A DNA stretch of 48,832 nucleotides from Phycisphaerae bacterium (GCA_012744475.1 JAAYBV010000025.1:1-48832); one strand, 5' to 3'; shown: positions 8,383-17,556, numbered from the stretch's first letter. Translations and numbers: made by a program. Notes: generated from the letters alone by a model not told the origin.

Positions 8383-9936
8383 ATGTCACCGCACAGAATT
8401 TCCCGACGCACGTTCATGAAGTCCCTTTCGTTGGCCGCGGCTGCGGCCATGATCCCCGCCCCGCTGCGGGCGGCCCAGGGCAAACGCCCGAAGAATATCG
8501 TGCTGATCTATGCTGACGATCTCGGCTATGGTGACGTCAGTTGCTACGGAGCCAGGAACTTCGAAACGCCGAACATCGACCGGATCGCCTCTGAAGGCGT
8601 GCGCTTCACCCACGCCCATTCGGCCTCGGCGACGTGCACCCCGTCGCGGTACGCGATGTTGACGGGCGAATACGCCTGGCGGCGCAAGGGCACGGGCATC
8701 GCAACCGGCGATGCGCGGATGATCGTCGAACCGGGTCGCGCAACGCTGCCCTTGCTCCTGCAAAAGGCCGGCTACAGCACGGGTGTCGTCGGCAAATGGC
8801 ACCTGGGCCTCGGCGCACAAGGGCAGGAATTGAACTGGAACGAAGAAATCAAACCGGGTCCGCTGGACATCGGTTTCGACTACTGCTTCCTGATCCCTGC
8901 GACCGGAGATCGCGTGCCTTGCGTGTACGTGGAGAATCGCCGGGTCGTCGGCCTCGACCCGACGGACCCGATCGAGGTCAGTTTCGCCGGGCCGGTCGGC
9001 GACGAGCCGACGGGCAAAAACCACCCCGAGCTGCTCAAGATGCACCCCAGCCACGGCCACGACCAGACAATCGTCAACGGCATCAGCCGGATCGGCTACA
9101 TGAAAGGTGGCCAAGCTGCCCGCTGGGTCGATGAGGATATCGCCGACACCATCACCGCCAAGGCGACCGATTTCATCTCGGCCCACAAGGATCGGCCCTT
9201 CTTCCTCTACTTCGCCACGCACGACATCCATGTCCCGCGTGTGCCGCATCCCCGCTTCGCAGGCACCAGCGGGCTTGGCCCTCGCGGCGACGTGATCCTT
9301 CAGCTCGACTGGTGCGTTGGCGAAATCCTCAAAACGCTGGATCGTCTGAAGCTGGCCGACGACACGCTGCTGATCTTTACCAGTGACAATGGCCCGGTGG
9401 TGGACGATGGATACAAGGACCAGGCGGTGGAGAGGCTCGGCGGGCACAAGCTGTCGGGCCCGTTGCGGGGCGGCAAATACAGCGCGTTCGACGCCGGCAC
9501 GCGTGTACCGTTCATCGTCCGCTGGCCACGTGAGCTCAAGCCGGGCCTCTCCGAAGCCCTCGTCTGCCAGATCGATTTCTTCGCTTCGCTGGCGACGCTG
9601 ACCGAACAGAACTTGCCTGCTGATGCGGCGCCGGACAGTTTCGACGTCCTTGGCGCCCTGGTAGGCAGGACACGAACCGGCCGCGACCACCTGGTCGAGC
9701 ACGCCGGAACGCTATCGCTCATCAGGGGCCGCTGGAAATACATCGCACCGGGCAAAGGCGCAAAGGTCAACCGCAACGTCAACATCGAGTTAGGCAACGA
9801 CCCCGAGCCGCAGCTCTACGACCTCCAAACCGATCTCGGCGAGAGGCACAACGTCGCAGCCGAACATCCCGAGATGGTCAAGGAGATGGCGGCCCTGCTG
9901 GAACAGATCAAGGCCGCCGGCCGCTCACGGCCGTGA
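8383..9936 (+). CDS. Tat-exported type I sulfatase (arylsulfatase family)
   Basis: The product has 517 residues. The N-terminus ISRRTFMKSLSLAAAAAMIP is a twin-arginine signal, so export is probably after folding. CTPSR at 85-89 is the formylglycine motif in which Cys85 is the catalytic residue after maturation. Asp45-Asp46 (YADDLGYGD) bind calcium, K138 and H140 (GKWHLG) contact sulfate, and FTSDNGP near the C-terminal third completes the metal site. The protein removes sulfate esters, probably from a polysaccharide. The ATG at 8383 has GGAG eight bases upstream; the alternative at 8366 has no better site. It is transcribed toward the DUF4965-acyltransferase-hexosaminidase unit, whose enzymes fit the same substrate. 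Confidence 0.93.
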   Translation: MSPHRISRRTFMKSLSLAAAAAMIPAPLRAAQGKRPKNIVLIYADDLGYGDVSCYGARNFETPNIDRIASEGVRFTHAHSASATCTPSRYAMLTGEYAWRRKGTGIATGDARMIVEPGRATLPLLLQKAGYSTGVVGKWHLGLGAQGQELNWNEEIKPGPLDIGFDYCFLIPATGDRVPCVYVENRRVVGLDPTDPIEVSFAGPVGDEPTGKNHPELLKMHPSHGHDQTIVNGISRIGYMKGGQAARWVDEDIADTITAKATDFISAHKDRPFFLYFATHDIHVPRVPHPRFAGTSGLGPRGDVILQLDWCVGEILKTLDRLKLADDTLLIFTSDNGPVVDDGYKDQAVERLGGHKLSGPLRGGKYSAFDAGTRVPFIVRWPRELKPGLSEALVCQIDFFASLATLTEQNLPADAAPDSFDVLGALVGRTRTGRDHLVEHAGTLSLIRGRWKYIAPGKGAKVNRNVNIELGNDPEPQLYDLQTDLGERHNVAAEHPEMVKEMAALLEQIKAAGRSRP

Positions 9937-9971
9937 CGTGCGTCACAACAGAAGTGTTGAGCAATGCCGCT

Positions 9972-12560
9972 CTATGGTTTCCGGGCGTCTTCTCGAATGA
10001 CGTCCACCAGGCCCACGTCGATGTACTGCCCGCCGGAGGTCTGCCGGCAATGAACCGCGAACACGTTCCGGCCCGGCTTCAAGGTCGCCAGCGCCGCCGG
10101 CGTCATCGCCATCTCCCCGTAGCTGGACGTGAAACCTGACGTCGTCAGAGCGAGCACACCGTTGAGATAGACTTCGGCGTCCTCATCGTGGTGGATCTGT
10201 AGTTGCAGGTCGTGCCACATCCCCTCGGGCAGAACGAACTCGCGACGCAGCCAGATGTCGGAACTGTTCCAGACCGTTCCGACGCTGGCGCCGGGCGTGC
10301 TTCTGGTGCCGAATCCGCCGGGTCCTTCGCTCCAGCCGGAAGCGTCGAAGTCCGCCGCAAACCAATCGTCGGCCGGTTTGTCGGTCGTGTACCGCCACGT
10401 GAGCGGCTCGTTCTGGCTGGTCGGGACCGCCGTGATCACCTTGGGCGGCTTGGGCAGCGGCGCCCAGCCCGATGCGTCCGTCACATCCCGGCGGGCCCAT
10501 TTCCGCCAGATGCGCTTCTCATAGAGCATCCTCAGGAACACGCCTCCGACCGTCGGCCGGGCCTGGAAGCCGCGTTTCTTGGCATCGTGCGTCCAGTACC
10601 AGTCGCTCATAGGCACGCGGTCCGGCGTTTCGTTGAGGAAACGGAACACCGGATCGACGAGAGCCTCGAAGTCGTCCTGGTTCTGTGTCAGCGTCGCCGT
10701 CCAGAGGATCCAGTCGAGCTTCGTGTAGCGCGACCGGTTGTCCAGGGGCAGCCCGTAGGTGTTCTGCACCTTCTTGTAGTATTCCATCTCCGTGCCGAGC
10801 ACCTGTGCCGGGAACAGATCGAGACCGAGAAGCTCATCCCACACGAGGTTGTATTTCTGGCTCCACGTGCCGGGCTTGTCGAACGCCAGGCGGTAGTGAT
10901 CGCCGTCGTCGGCCTCCTCGACCCAGCGGGCGGCAAACTGCTTCGCCAGCTTCGCGTATTCGTCTGCCTTGGCCTTGTCGCCTCGCATCGCGCAGAGCTT
11001 GCCGTAGGCGCCCAGGCCGCAAATGGCCTTGGCTGAGAGGTTCACGTTGTGCGCCAGGTGGCCTGCGAAGTCGTCGGTGCAGAGCTGGTTCTCCGGATCG
11101 AAGCCTTTGGCCTTGAGGTACTCGGCCCACGCCGTCAGTTGCGGCCAATACAGACCCGCAAAGTCCGCGTTGCCCTCCATCTGCGCGACGGCGGCCATGA
11201 GGATCAGCAGATTGCCGCTCTCCTCGACGGGCATTTGGTTCTCCTCGGTGCGCTCGCCGCCGCCGTATACCTGGCCGTTGGCGTGCGGGTACTGGCCCAG
11301 GTCATGCGGAGCAAACGGGAACCGCCATCGCTCGGACGCAGCGTAGTTCATGAACGGCACGAGGAACGATTTGGCCACCGATGGCCCGAACAGCAGAAAC
11401 TGCGGGGCCATCGGGTAGAACACGTCGGAGGTCCCGATGCAACCGTTGGAGTGGTTCTCCTTGCAGAATTGCAGCGGCTGACCGTTGGCGTCGGCGACGA
11501 ACTTGCCGGCCGCAAAGCAATGCCGATACGCCAGCGCGCAAAGCAACGCATACTTGCGTCCCCCGGTCTTGGTCAGGTCCGCCATGAGCTCCTTGTCGAA
11601 GGCCGCACAGCGCTTCTTGAGCGACTCATAGTCCCGAGCCGCCGCCTTGAGCAAATCCTCGGCCTCCCAGCCGTTACGCCGCCAGTACGGGCGAAGGTTC
11701 TTCTTCATGTACTGGATCGAGTACAGATCGTCGTAAGCGAGCATCAGCCAGCGACTGACAGGCTTCTTGGAAACCTTGAAAGCCTCCAATACCATCGCCG
11801 CACATACGTTCTCGGCGGCCGTCGAGCCGTTGACGATGGCGACCGAACGCATACCATCCTTGAGAAAGCCGGATTGAGCGGCCTGGCGCGGGGCGAACAC
11901 GCGGGACGACACGGCGCTCTTCGGGGCCGCTACATACAGATAGCCCCAGTCGATTCGGATGTCGTCGCCCCTCTTGGCCAGAATCGGCTGGTCCTTCGAG
12001 CCGATTCTGCCGGCAACCAGATCGCCCATCTCCTCGCCGGACCACACCACCTCCTGGTTCGGGGTGTTGACCGCAAGTTCGGCGGAGGCGTCGAGGTAAA
12101 CCTGGACGTCGTGCGACTTGCCGTCGGTGGCGCGGAATTCGTAGGTCAGATAGGTGACGGGGCGGGAAAGCAGGTCTATGTCCTCGGGCAGAGCCGCCGT
12201 CATGAAGGTCAGCGTCAGGGCGATGCCCACGCCCTCGAACGTGTAGATCGTTCGCGTGGGCAGGACCTGGAGCGACGTCTGCTGCAAGGCATCCACATCG
12301 GCGGGCGTATCGCCCATGATACGCCAGGACTGGCCGTCGATGCGGACCAGGCTGGTGAGCCGGTGGGGCTTGCCCGTCCAGTGACGCGTCCCGTCATCGG
12401 TAAGCTTGTCGGCGCAGGACCAGATGCTGAAGAACGGATCGCACGCCACCAGCGGCACCGCCGGCGGGCGCAATGTCACTTCGTCGCGCCCCGCCCCATG
12501 AACCGGCGCGGTCGCCGAAGCCAGCAACAGGACCAGACACAAAAGACTGCGAATCGTCAT
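9972..12560 (-). CDS. Exported DUF4965/DUF1793 (glutaminase A-like) hydrolase with C-terminal jelly-roll domain
   Basis: The product has 862 residues. Residues 1-22 form a Sec signal peptide (MTIRSLLCLVLLLASATAPV). The DUF5127-like N-domain begins with AVPLVACDPFFSIWS, and the alpha-helical core shows CIGTSDVFYPMAPQFLLF, HDLGQYPHANGQVYGGGER and MPVEESGNLLILMAA, hallmarks of the DUF4965-DUF1793 family named after fungal glutaminase GtaA. The (alpha/alpha)-barrel form suggests a carbohydrate-active enzyme, though activity is not settled. Residues about 715-855 (WFAADFDASGW, then WLRREFVLPEG) form a beta-galactosidase-like jelly roll. Start 12560 has AAGGAG six bases upstream. An in-frame extension to 13400 is a shadow of the next gene. 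Confidence 0.88.
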   Translation of the reverse strand: MTIRSLLCLVLLLASATAPVHGAGRDEVTLRPPAVPLVACDPFFSIWSCADKLTDDGTRHWTGKPHRLTSLVRIDGQSWRIMGDTPADVDALQQTSLQVLPTRTIYTFEGVGIALTLTFMTAALPEDIDLLSRPVTYLTYEFRATDGKSHDVQVYLDASAELAVNTPNQEVVWSGEEMGDLVAGRIGSKDQPILAKRGDDIRIDWGYLYVAAPKSAVSSRVFAPRQAAQSGFLKDGMRSVAIVNGSTAAENVCAAMVLEAFKVSKKPVSRWLMLAYDDLYSIQYMKKNLRPYWRRNGWEAEDLLKAAARDYESLKKRCAAFDKELMADLTKTGGRKYALLCALAYRHCFAAGKFVADANGQPLQFCKENHSNGCIGTSDVFYPMAPQFLLFGPSVAKSFLVPFMNYAASERWRFPFAPHDLGQYPHANGQVYGGGERTEENQMPVEESGNLLILMAAVAQMEGNADFAGLYWPQLTAWAEYLKAKGFDPENQLCTDDFAGHLAHNVNLSAKAICGLGAYGKLCAMRGDKAKADEYAKLAKQFAARWVEEADDGDHYRLAFDKPGTWSQKYNLVWDELLGLDLFPAQVLGTEMEYYKKVQNTYGLPLDNRSRYTKLDWILWTATLTQNQDDFEALVDPVFRFLNETPDRVPMSDWYWTHDAKKRGFQARPTVGGVFLRMLYEKRIWRKWARRDVTDASGWAPLPKPPKVITAVPTSQNEPLTWRYTTDKPADDWFAADFDASGWSEGPGGFGTRSTPGASVGTVWNSSDIWLRREFVLPEGMWHDLQLQIHHDEDAEVYLNGVLALTTSGFTSSYGEMAMTPAALATLKPGRNVFAVHCRQTSGGQYIDVGLVDVIREDARKP

Positions 12561-12664
12561 CAGATGCTCCTTCTTTGTCGAATTTCTGCAACGCCACCAG
12601 ACCTTCGGCCTTCGGGCGAACGGATTGTATCGTGATTGGCGCAAACGAACAAGCAATGAGAGGA

Positions 12665-13987
12665 TCAGGCCTTGAGACGGTAGCCGAGCCGGCCGATCAG
12701 ACCGGTCAGGCCGACGATGGCAAAGGCCATCGCCAGACAACCGAGGATGCTCACGATGACGGGCAGGTCGGGACGTTTGTAGAACGCCAGCGGCAGACCG
12801 ATGAACGAGGCAACCGTGAAGACGAAAGGATGCAGGATGTAGGCCATCAGCGGATTGGCCCCCGCGGGACGAACGACCACGCTCCAGGCGCCAGAGCCTC
12901 GCACGTCCATGATCCAGTACAACGCGGCCCACGTCAGCGTCGTCAGCGACGAGCACAAGAAACACCACGCCGGTGTCGCCTGAATCTTGTTGATCCCATA
13001 TAGCGGATCGAACAGCAACGCGGCGGCAAGCAGGCCAACGGCATACACCAAAGCCCACCGCAGCCGCTCCGCGTGCGTGCGAATCGGAGACTCGCCGGTG
13101 ACGATGGTACCGAGGCAGCAGCCGGCCACCGAGATCGACGCGAGCGAGCCGAAAGACTGACCGATCGAGACGTGCGAGCCGACCCAGCCGTACGCGCGTT
13201 CGAGAAGCCCGATCGCCGGCGCGGCCCAAACGAGCCATGCCCGCGAATCGACCCGCGCAAACAGCCCTTCGCGATCCGCCACGTAGACCATCGCCAGAAG
13301 CCCGGCGACGCCGATCAGCCACTCGCGCCGGCGCCCGAATACGAGATAGACCAGCGACGCCACGAGATACGCCCAGCCGATCAGGCCGAGGATGCCCCAC
13401 CAGGAATGACGCAGCCAGACCGTGTCACTCGAATCGAACAGCGGACCGAGGACCAGGCGCTTGCCGTCGGCGGTGCGATAGACCAGGGCCAGGACAGCCA
13501 GGCCGATGAAGCCAATGATGCGCCACACCTGGAACGTTCTGCGACGAAGCTCCGGACCACGCGGCACGACAGGAAAGGCCAGGAAGATGGCCACGTACAT
13601 CATCAGCCCCCACAGGCCGCGATAGCCGGGATTGTGCTGGTCCCGGTTGACCATCAGGACGCCCATCACCAGCAGCGACAGGGTCCGCGCCAGTACCTTG
13701 GGCGCCAGCGAAAGCCTGGATCGGCCTGCCTCCAGCGCTCGGCCGAGCGACAGAGGGATCGACATTCCCATGATGAACAGGAAAGCAGGGAAGACGACGT
13801 CGGGCAGCGTCATGCCGTCGGCCTTGGCGCTGACGTGCTTGAGCCAGCTCGGCGCGCCTCGGACGCCCGCCACGTCATTGACGAAGATCATCAGCAGGAT
13901 GATCAGGCCGCGAAGCGCATCGACCGATGCGATCCGGCCGTCAGGCTCGGACGTTGTGCGCTCGCGACGGAGGTCTTCTTCGCTCAC
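12665..13987 (-). CDS. DUF5009 / heparan-alpha-glucosaminide N-acetyltransferase-like membrane protein
   Basis: The product has 440 residues with about ten hydrophobic helices. SVDALRGLIILLMIFVNDVA (21-40), then WLKHVSAKADGMTLPDVVFP and FLFIMGMSIPLSLG, closely follow the HGSNAT/DUF5009 pattern, and His51 aligns with the family's conserved catalytic histidine. Lysosomal HGSNAT moves acetyl groups across the membrane onto terminal glucosamine of heparan sulfate; bacterial relatives are little studied. No ATG fits: a GTG at 13987 with GGAG ten bases upstream is the best start. It lies 20 bases after the hexosaminidase stop and 104 bases before the DUF4965 gene, so the three probably share a transcript. 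Confidence 0.85.
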   Translation of the reverse strand: MSEEDLRRERTTSEPDGRIASVDALRGLIILLMIFVNDVAGVRGAPSWLKHVSAKADGMTLPDVVFPAFLFIMGMSIPLSLGRALEAGRSRLSLAPKVLARTLSLLVMGVLMVNRDQHNPGYRGLWGLMMYVAIFLAFPVVPRGPELRRRTFQVWRIIGFIGLAVLALVYRTADGKRLVLGPLFDSSDTVWLRHSWWGILGLIGWAYLVASLVYLVFGRRREWLIGVAGLLAMVYVADREGLFARVDSRAWLVWAAPAIGLLERAYGWVGSHVSIGQSFGSLASISVAGCCLGTIVTGESPIRTHAERLRWALVYAVGLLAAALLFDPLYGINKIQATPAWCFLCSSLTTLTWAALYWIMDVRGSGAWSVVVRPAGANPLMAYILHPFVFTVASFIGLPLAFYKRPDLPVIVSILGCLAMAFAIVGLTGLIGRLGYRLKA

Positions 13988-14007
13988 CGGGTCCGGTCTC
14001 CACGCGT

Positions 14008-15033
14008 TCAGTCGGCCGCCTGGAGCAGCTTGAGCCCTTCGACGAGCGGTGGGAACTCGCTCCATTTCTTGCGCCCGCTCCACGTCGTGAACAGGTGCCC
14101 GAGCATCTTCGGATCGTCGAAGCGCCGGCTGTACCGGATCAGGGCGTTCGTCGCTTCCACCTTGTTCCATCCGGCCGGCCAGACGCGGAAGCCCTTCTCG
14201 ATGAACATGGGAACCGAGGGGTACTCGTCCCGTTGCCCGTAATGCCAGTCGCAGATGATGATGTCCTTCGGGACCAGGTCGATGGCGGGCGCGGTCCCGC
14301 ACTCGGACCCTTCCCACTTGCCGTAGCCGGTGGCCTTACCGTCGATGAATCGGTCGCCCCACATGAGCATCTCCACGTGTCGTTTGCCGACCAGATGCGC
14401 ACGCAAGTCATTGACGGCCTTGGCGAAGACCTCGGCCGGGTTCTTGCCCTTCGTGGATGGCGAGTGCTCCGAGCCGATCAGAAACACCTCGTCCATCCCG
14501 ACGTGCATCGCGTCGGCGTCGAAGGCGTCGAGCAGCTCATCGAGCATCGGCAGCACGATCTCGTAGACCTTCGGATTCAACGGGTCCCACTCGCGGCAGT
14601 AGATGCCCTCGTTGTTCGGGAACGCGCCGGGCGTCAGGTCCAGCTCAGGGTACTTCGTCAGCAGAGGGAACGTGCTCTTGGCCCAGGACTGATGCCCCAG
14701 GCACGAGAACTGCGGAATCAGTCGAACGCCGTTGACGCGGCAGGTCGCCACCAGCTTGCGCACCCCGTCGCGTGTCGCCGGCGTATCGCCCATGCGAAGC
14801 TCCGGATGCGACTGATAGGCGAAGCCGTAGTTGATCTCGAGAATCAGAACGTTGATCCCCATCTCCGCCAGCGTCGGAATCTGCTCGCCCAGTCCAACCA
14901 GCGCTGCATCGCTGCCGTAGTTCAGCACGTGCAGGCCCCGCCACTGCCCCGCCGCCGGACCCGCTATCGCCGAGACCGATGCGACGGCAACCGCAAGTAA
15001 CGTCACGATACGAAACCGGATCGATATAAACAT
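14008..15033 (-). CDS. Exported GH20-like beta-N-acetylhexosaminidase catalytic-domain protein
   Basis: The product has 341 residues, short for GH20 because the usual N-terminal beta domain is absent. Residues 1-29 form a signal peptide (IVTLLAVAVASVSAIAGPAA). The TIM barrel starts at RGLHVLNYG. HVGMDEV (177-183) matches the GH20 Asp-Glu catalytic pair, with E182 the presumed acid and D181 assisting the substrate acetamido group. WGDRF, DWHYG and WPAGWNK are barrel-lining aromatics expected in the family. It should release terminal GlcNAc or GalNAc. Start 15033 has AAGGGA seven bases upstream. It is the first gene of the minus-strand unit with the acyltransferase and DUF4965 genes. Confidence 0.82.
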   Translation of the reverse strand: MFISIRFRIVTLLAVAVASVSAIAGPAAGQWRGLHVLNYGSDAALVGLGEQIPTLAEMGINVLILEINYGFAYQSHPELRMGDTPATRDGVRKLVATCRVNGVRLIPQFSCLGHQSWAKSTFPLLTKYPELDLTPGAFPNNEGIYCREWDPLNPKVYEIVLPMLDELLDAFDADAMHVGMDEVFLIGSEHSPSTKGKNPAEVFAKAVNDLRAHLVGKRHVEMLMWGDRFIDGKATGYGKWEGSECGTAPAIDLVPKDIIICDWHYGQRDEYPSVPMFIEKGFRVWPAGWNKVEATNALIRYSRRFDDPKMLGHLFTTWSGRKKWSEFPPLVEGLKLLQAAD

Positions 15034-15125
15034 GGCCGTTCCCTTTCAACGCGTCAGTTCCGCTGCTGCGCCATTCGGATCATCCGTACGACCGCGCGAT
15101 GCTCCACTCGTCACCGCCGGCCATT

Positions 15126-15149
15126 GTAGCCCGCCCTACGCAGGCGGGC
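15126..15149. repeat. GTAG-headed REP-like hairpin
   Basis: GTAG (15126-15129) leads into GCCCGCC (15129-15135) pairing with GGCGGGC (15143-15149). This is the architecture of short palindromic repeats recognised by REP-associated tyrosine transposases. It lies between the divergent hexosaminidase and ankyrin genes. Confidence 0.5.
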
Positions 15150-15190
15150 AAACAGAATACTCCCGGACCTTCCATCTGCCGGTTTCCAGC

Positions 15191-15219
15191 TTGCCCTTCC
15201 AGGGCGATTCTGATACGAT
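15191..15219 (+). promoter_or_regulatory. Probable sigma-70 promoter of the ankyrin gene
   Basis: -35 TTGCCC (15191-15196), 17-base spacer, -10 TACGAT (15214-15219) with TGA before it (extended -10). The start site would be near 15226, about 70 bases before the ATG. Confidence 0.55.
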
Positions 15220-15294
15220 GTGTTCGTCGGGGGCAGGCAACGGTAGTCCTTGGCCCTGCGACAGCGGAGAGACGTCGTTTTGGGAGCGATGGCG

Positions 15295-17007
15295 ATGGAG
15301 ACGACACGGCGATTTCGGATTCTGAGCGTCTGTCTGTGCGTCCTGACATGGACGGGCCTTTCCTTCTCTCAAACCCCTTCTGAGCCCAACGTGGTTTTCT
15401 CGATCGAAGAGTGGGTCCACTGGGCACCGGTCCTGGGGGCCGATGCGCCCGCCTTCACTCTCTACGACTCCAGGGACCTGATCTACTTCGATCGACAGGC
15501 ATACGAGTACGTTTGCGTTCAGCTCCGCGAAGGCGAATACACCAGGCTCCTGGAGGACATCGTCCCCAGAGACTTGTCGATGCTGGACGATGGGTACATG
15601 CGCGCCTGGGTGACCTGCCAGAATGTGTACTACTTCTATTTCGGCGCCGCCGGGCGCATGGTGTACGTCTACGGACATCCCACGGCCAGCTACGGAGACG
15701 ATCAAGGCGACTTCCATATCCCGCAGTCGTTGCGGCGATGCTTCAACACAGTCGAGCGCTATCGCAACAGCCGAGCGGCCCGTTGGGTCCCAGAGAAGAT
15801 CGAGGTCATCGTATGGGACGCGTTTCCCACAGACGAGCAGTTTGTGCAATGGCCTTCGGACTGGCCCGACCTCAACTCCCCCGACACCGTCCGCCGGTCG
15901 CAGGTCTGGTCGGTCTACCTGCCCGCCGAGCTATATGATGAGTTCATGGCCCTCCTGGAGGACAGCGAAGGCGTCGTGACGATGAACGGCCGGCCGATGG
16001 TCATTTGGTATCGACTGCCCATCCCGGGCGAGGAGGTGTTTGATCAAACACCCGACGAGCCCGCGCGACCGGGTAGTAGTGACAGCCCTCTGCACGTTGC
16101 CGCCCGCCGAGGCAATCTGGAGAGCGTGACGTCGCTCATCGCGTCAGGCGCCGACGTCAATGTCCAGAATAGTGATGGCTCGACGCCGCTGCACTGTGCG
16201 GCCTCCGAAGGCTACTATGACGTGGTGGAATACCTGATAGCCAATGGCGCCGACGTCAACGCGCAGGACAAGGAGGGCCAGACCCCGCTCCATCTGGCGA
16301 TCTGGTGGATGTACGACGACGTCGTGCGACTGCTGCTGGCCAACGGCGCCGATATCGACGTGAAAGCACGCCATGGCAAGACCGCCCTGCACCTGGCGAC
16401 GGAATGGGGTTGGGAAGACACCGCTGAACTGGTCATTAGCCTCGGGGCGAACATAGAGGCCAGGACCGCCTATGGCAACACGCCCCTGCTTTGCGCGCTG
16501 GACTTCCGAGAGCCGAACCTGGCGGCTCTGCTGCTGCGTGGCGGCGCAGATGTCTCGGCCTGCAACGACGCCAACGATACCGCCCTTCACTACGCCACGG
16601 ACGACGTCCTGGCCGATGTCGCCAGTGAGTTGCTCGCCGCCGGGCTGGAGCCCAACACCAGAAACGACGCGAAGGACACGCCCCTCTATTCGGCCGCAAA
16701 AGACGGGGCAACCAGGGTTGTCGAGCTGCTTCTGACACGGGGCGCCGACGTCCGCGCAGCAAAGCCGGACGGCCGGACCGCGCTGCACGCGGCCGCTTTC
16801 CAGGGCCATGCTGACGTCGTCGCCCTTCTGCTCTCGCACGGCGCAGACGTCAACGCGGCGACCGACGAAGGCCGGACGCCGCTGGACTACGCGCTCGGAG
16901 CCGGGCGAGACGACATCGCCGCACAACTGCGAGCCGCCGGAGGCAAGACCGGCGCCGAGGAAGAACGCGGGTTAGCGGTCCGTTCTCTGTGTACCCAATC
17001 GCCATAG
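15295..17007 (+). CDS. Exported ankyrin-repeat protein
   Basis: The product has 570 residues. The N-terminus (RRFRILSVCLCVLTWTGLSF) is a signal peptide, with a cysteine at 14 that does not form a lipobox. Residues about 30-255 form a unique domain with many aromatics (YLPAELYDEFMALLEDSEGV near its end) that I do not recognise. From about residue 262, nine consecutive 33-residue ankyrin repeats run to about 555, each with the T-P/A-L-H and G-A-D-V-N pattern. It is probably a secreted or periplasmic binding protein. ATG 15295 was preferred to 15289 because GGGAG is eight bases upstream rather than two. The gene stands alone with its own promoter. Confidence 0.88.
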   Translation: METTRRFRILSVCLCVLTWTGLSFSQTPSEPNVVFSIEEWVHWAPVLGADAPAFTLYDSRDLIYFDRQAYEYVCVQLREGEYTRLLEDIVPRDLSMLDDGYMRAWVTCQNVYYFYFGAAGRMVYVYGHPTASYGDDQGDFHIPQSLRRCFNTVERYRNSRAARWVPEKIEVIVWDAFPTDEQFVQWPSDWPDLNSPDTVRRSQVWSVYLPAELYDEFMALLEDSEGVVTMNGRPMVIWYRLPIPGEEVFDQTPDEPARPGSSDSPLHVAARRGNLESVTSLIASGADVNVQNSDGSTPLHCAASEGYYDVVEYLIANGADVNAQDKEGQTPLHLAIWWMYDDVVRLLLANGADIDVKARHGKTALHLATEWGWEDTAELVISLGANIEARTAYGNTPLLCALDFREPNLAALLLRGGADVSACNDANDTALHYATDDVLADVASELLAAGLEPNTRNDAKDTPLYSAAKDGATRVVELLLTRGADVRAAKPDGRTALHAAAFQGHADVVALLLSHGADVNAATDEGRTPLDYALGAGRDDIAAQLRAAGGKTGAEEERGLAVRSLCTQSP

Positions 17008-17053
17008 GCGCGGGTGGAACGTACGCCGCATTTGCATGGGCAATACGACAGAC

Positions 17054-17083
17054 TTGAATTGCGATGGTCTCATCCGGTATACT
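17054..17083 (+). promoter_or_regulatory. Promoter of the toxin-antitoxin pair, leaderless
   Basis: -35 TTGAAT (17054-17059), 18-base spacer, -10 TATACT (17078-17083). The expected start site, about seven bases on, coincides with the antitoxin ATG at 17090, and no Shine-Dalgarno sequence precedes that ATG. Confidence 0.55.
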
Positions 17084-17089
17084 GATGCC

Positions 17090-17272
17090 ATGACGACAAA
17101 AGAGAAGGTCATTCGCACGGTTCAATCGCTGCCCGATGACGCCTCCATCGAGGACGCCATGGAGCGTCTGCTGCTGTTGGCCAAAGTCGAGCGGGGGCTC
17201 CAACAGGCCGAAGCCGGACAACTGATCCCCCATGAAGAGGTCAAGGAGCGCATGGCGAAATGGCTCAAGTGA
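17090..17272 (+). CDS. Type II antitoxin of a RelE/ParE pair
   Basis: The product has 60 residues, acidic then basic: TKEKVIRTVQSLPDDASIED, a helix AMERLLLLAKVERGLQQAEA, and GQLIPHEEVKERMAKWLK. The short helical form and the 'G-x-x-x-x-x-E-E-V' tail are common in small antitoxins placed before RelE/ParE toxins; a ribbon-helix-helix or Phd-like DNA-binding part is not clear. It should neutralise the downstream toxin and repress its own promoter. The toxin ATG lies inside its last five codons (13-base overlap), which favours coupled translation. A longer in-frame start at 17036 was rejected because the promoter lies inside that extension. Confidence 0.8.
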   Translation: MTTKEKVIRTVQSLPDDASIEDAMERLLLLAKVERGLQQAEAGQLIPHEEVKERMAKWLK

Positions 17273-17556
17273 GGTGGACCCCTCAGGCAGCAGACGACCT
17301 CGACAACATCGCCGAATTCATCGCAGAAGACTCTTCTCACTTCGCCAGCCTCTTTGTGCTGGACATCCTCGAGGCCGCCGAGCGACTCGCTGATTTCCCC
17401 CAGTGCGGCCGGATAGTCCCCGAGATCAACGACGCCGCGATTCGTGAGATCATCCTGGGCAATTATCGTATCATCTATCGCCTTCAAGCCGGACTGGCGG
17501 AGATATTGACCGTATTCCACGGAGCACGACTGCTTGACCTCGGACGGCTCAAGTAG
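17260..17556 (+). CDS. RelE/ParE superfamily toxin
   Basis: The product has 98 residues, the normal size. VRWTPQAADDLDNIAEFIAE at the N-terminus is the typical ParE start (W-T-x-x-A-x-x-D-L-x-x-I), followed by a helix AERLADFPQCGRIVPEI and the C-terminal strands REIILGNYRIIYRLQAG and LTVFHGARLL, with the conserved R-x-I-Y-R block. Members either poison gyrase or cleave mRNA on the ribosome; the R-I-I-Y-R version and length suit ParE better. It overlaps the antitoxin by 13 bases. A T-rich stretch after a weak hairpin near 17560-17570 may end the transcript. Confidence 0.88.
   Translation: MAQVRWTPQAADDLDNIAEFIAEDSSHFASLFVLDILEAAERLADFPQCGRIVPEINDAAIREIILGNYRIIYRLQAGLAEILTVFHGARLLDLGRLK

Noticed and set aside
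9972-13400. One continuous 1142-codon frame covering the DUF4965 protein and beyond
   Set aside because: The part above 12560 is antisense-free shadow of the DUF5009 gene in another frame; a Shine-Dalgarno, ATG and signal peptide at 12560 mark the true start.
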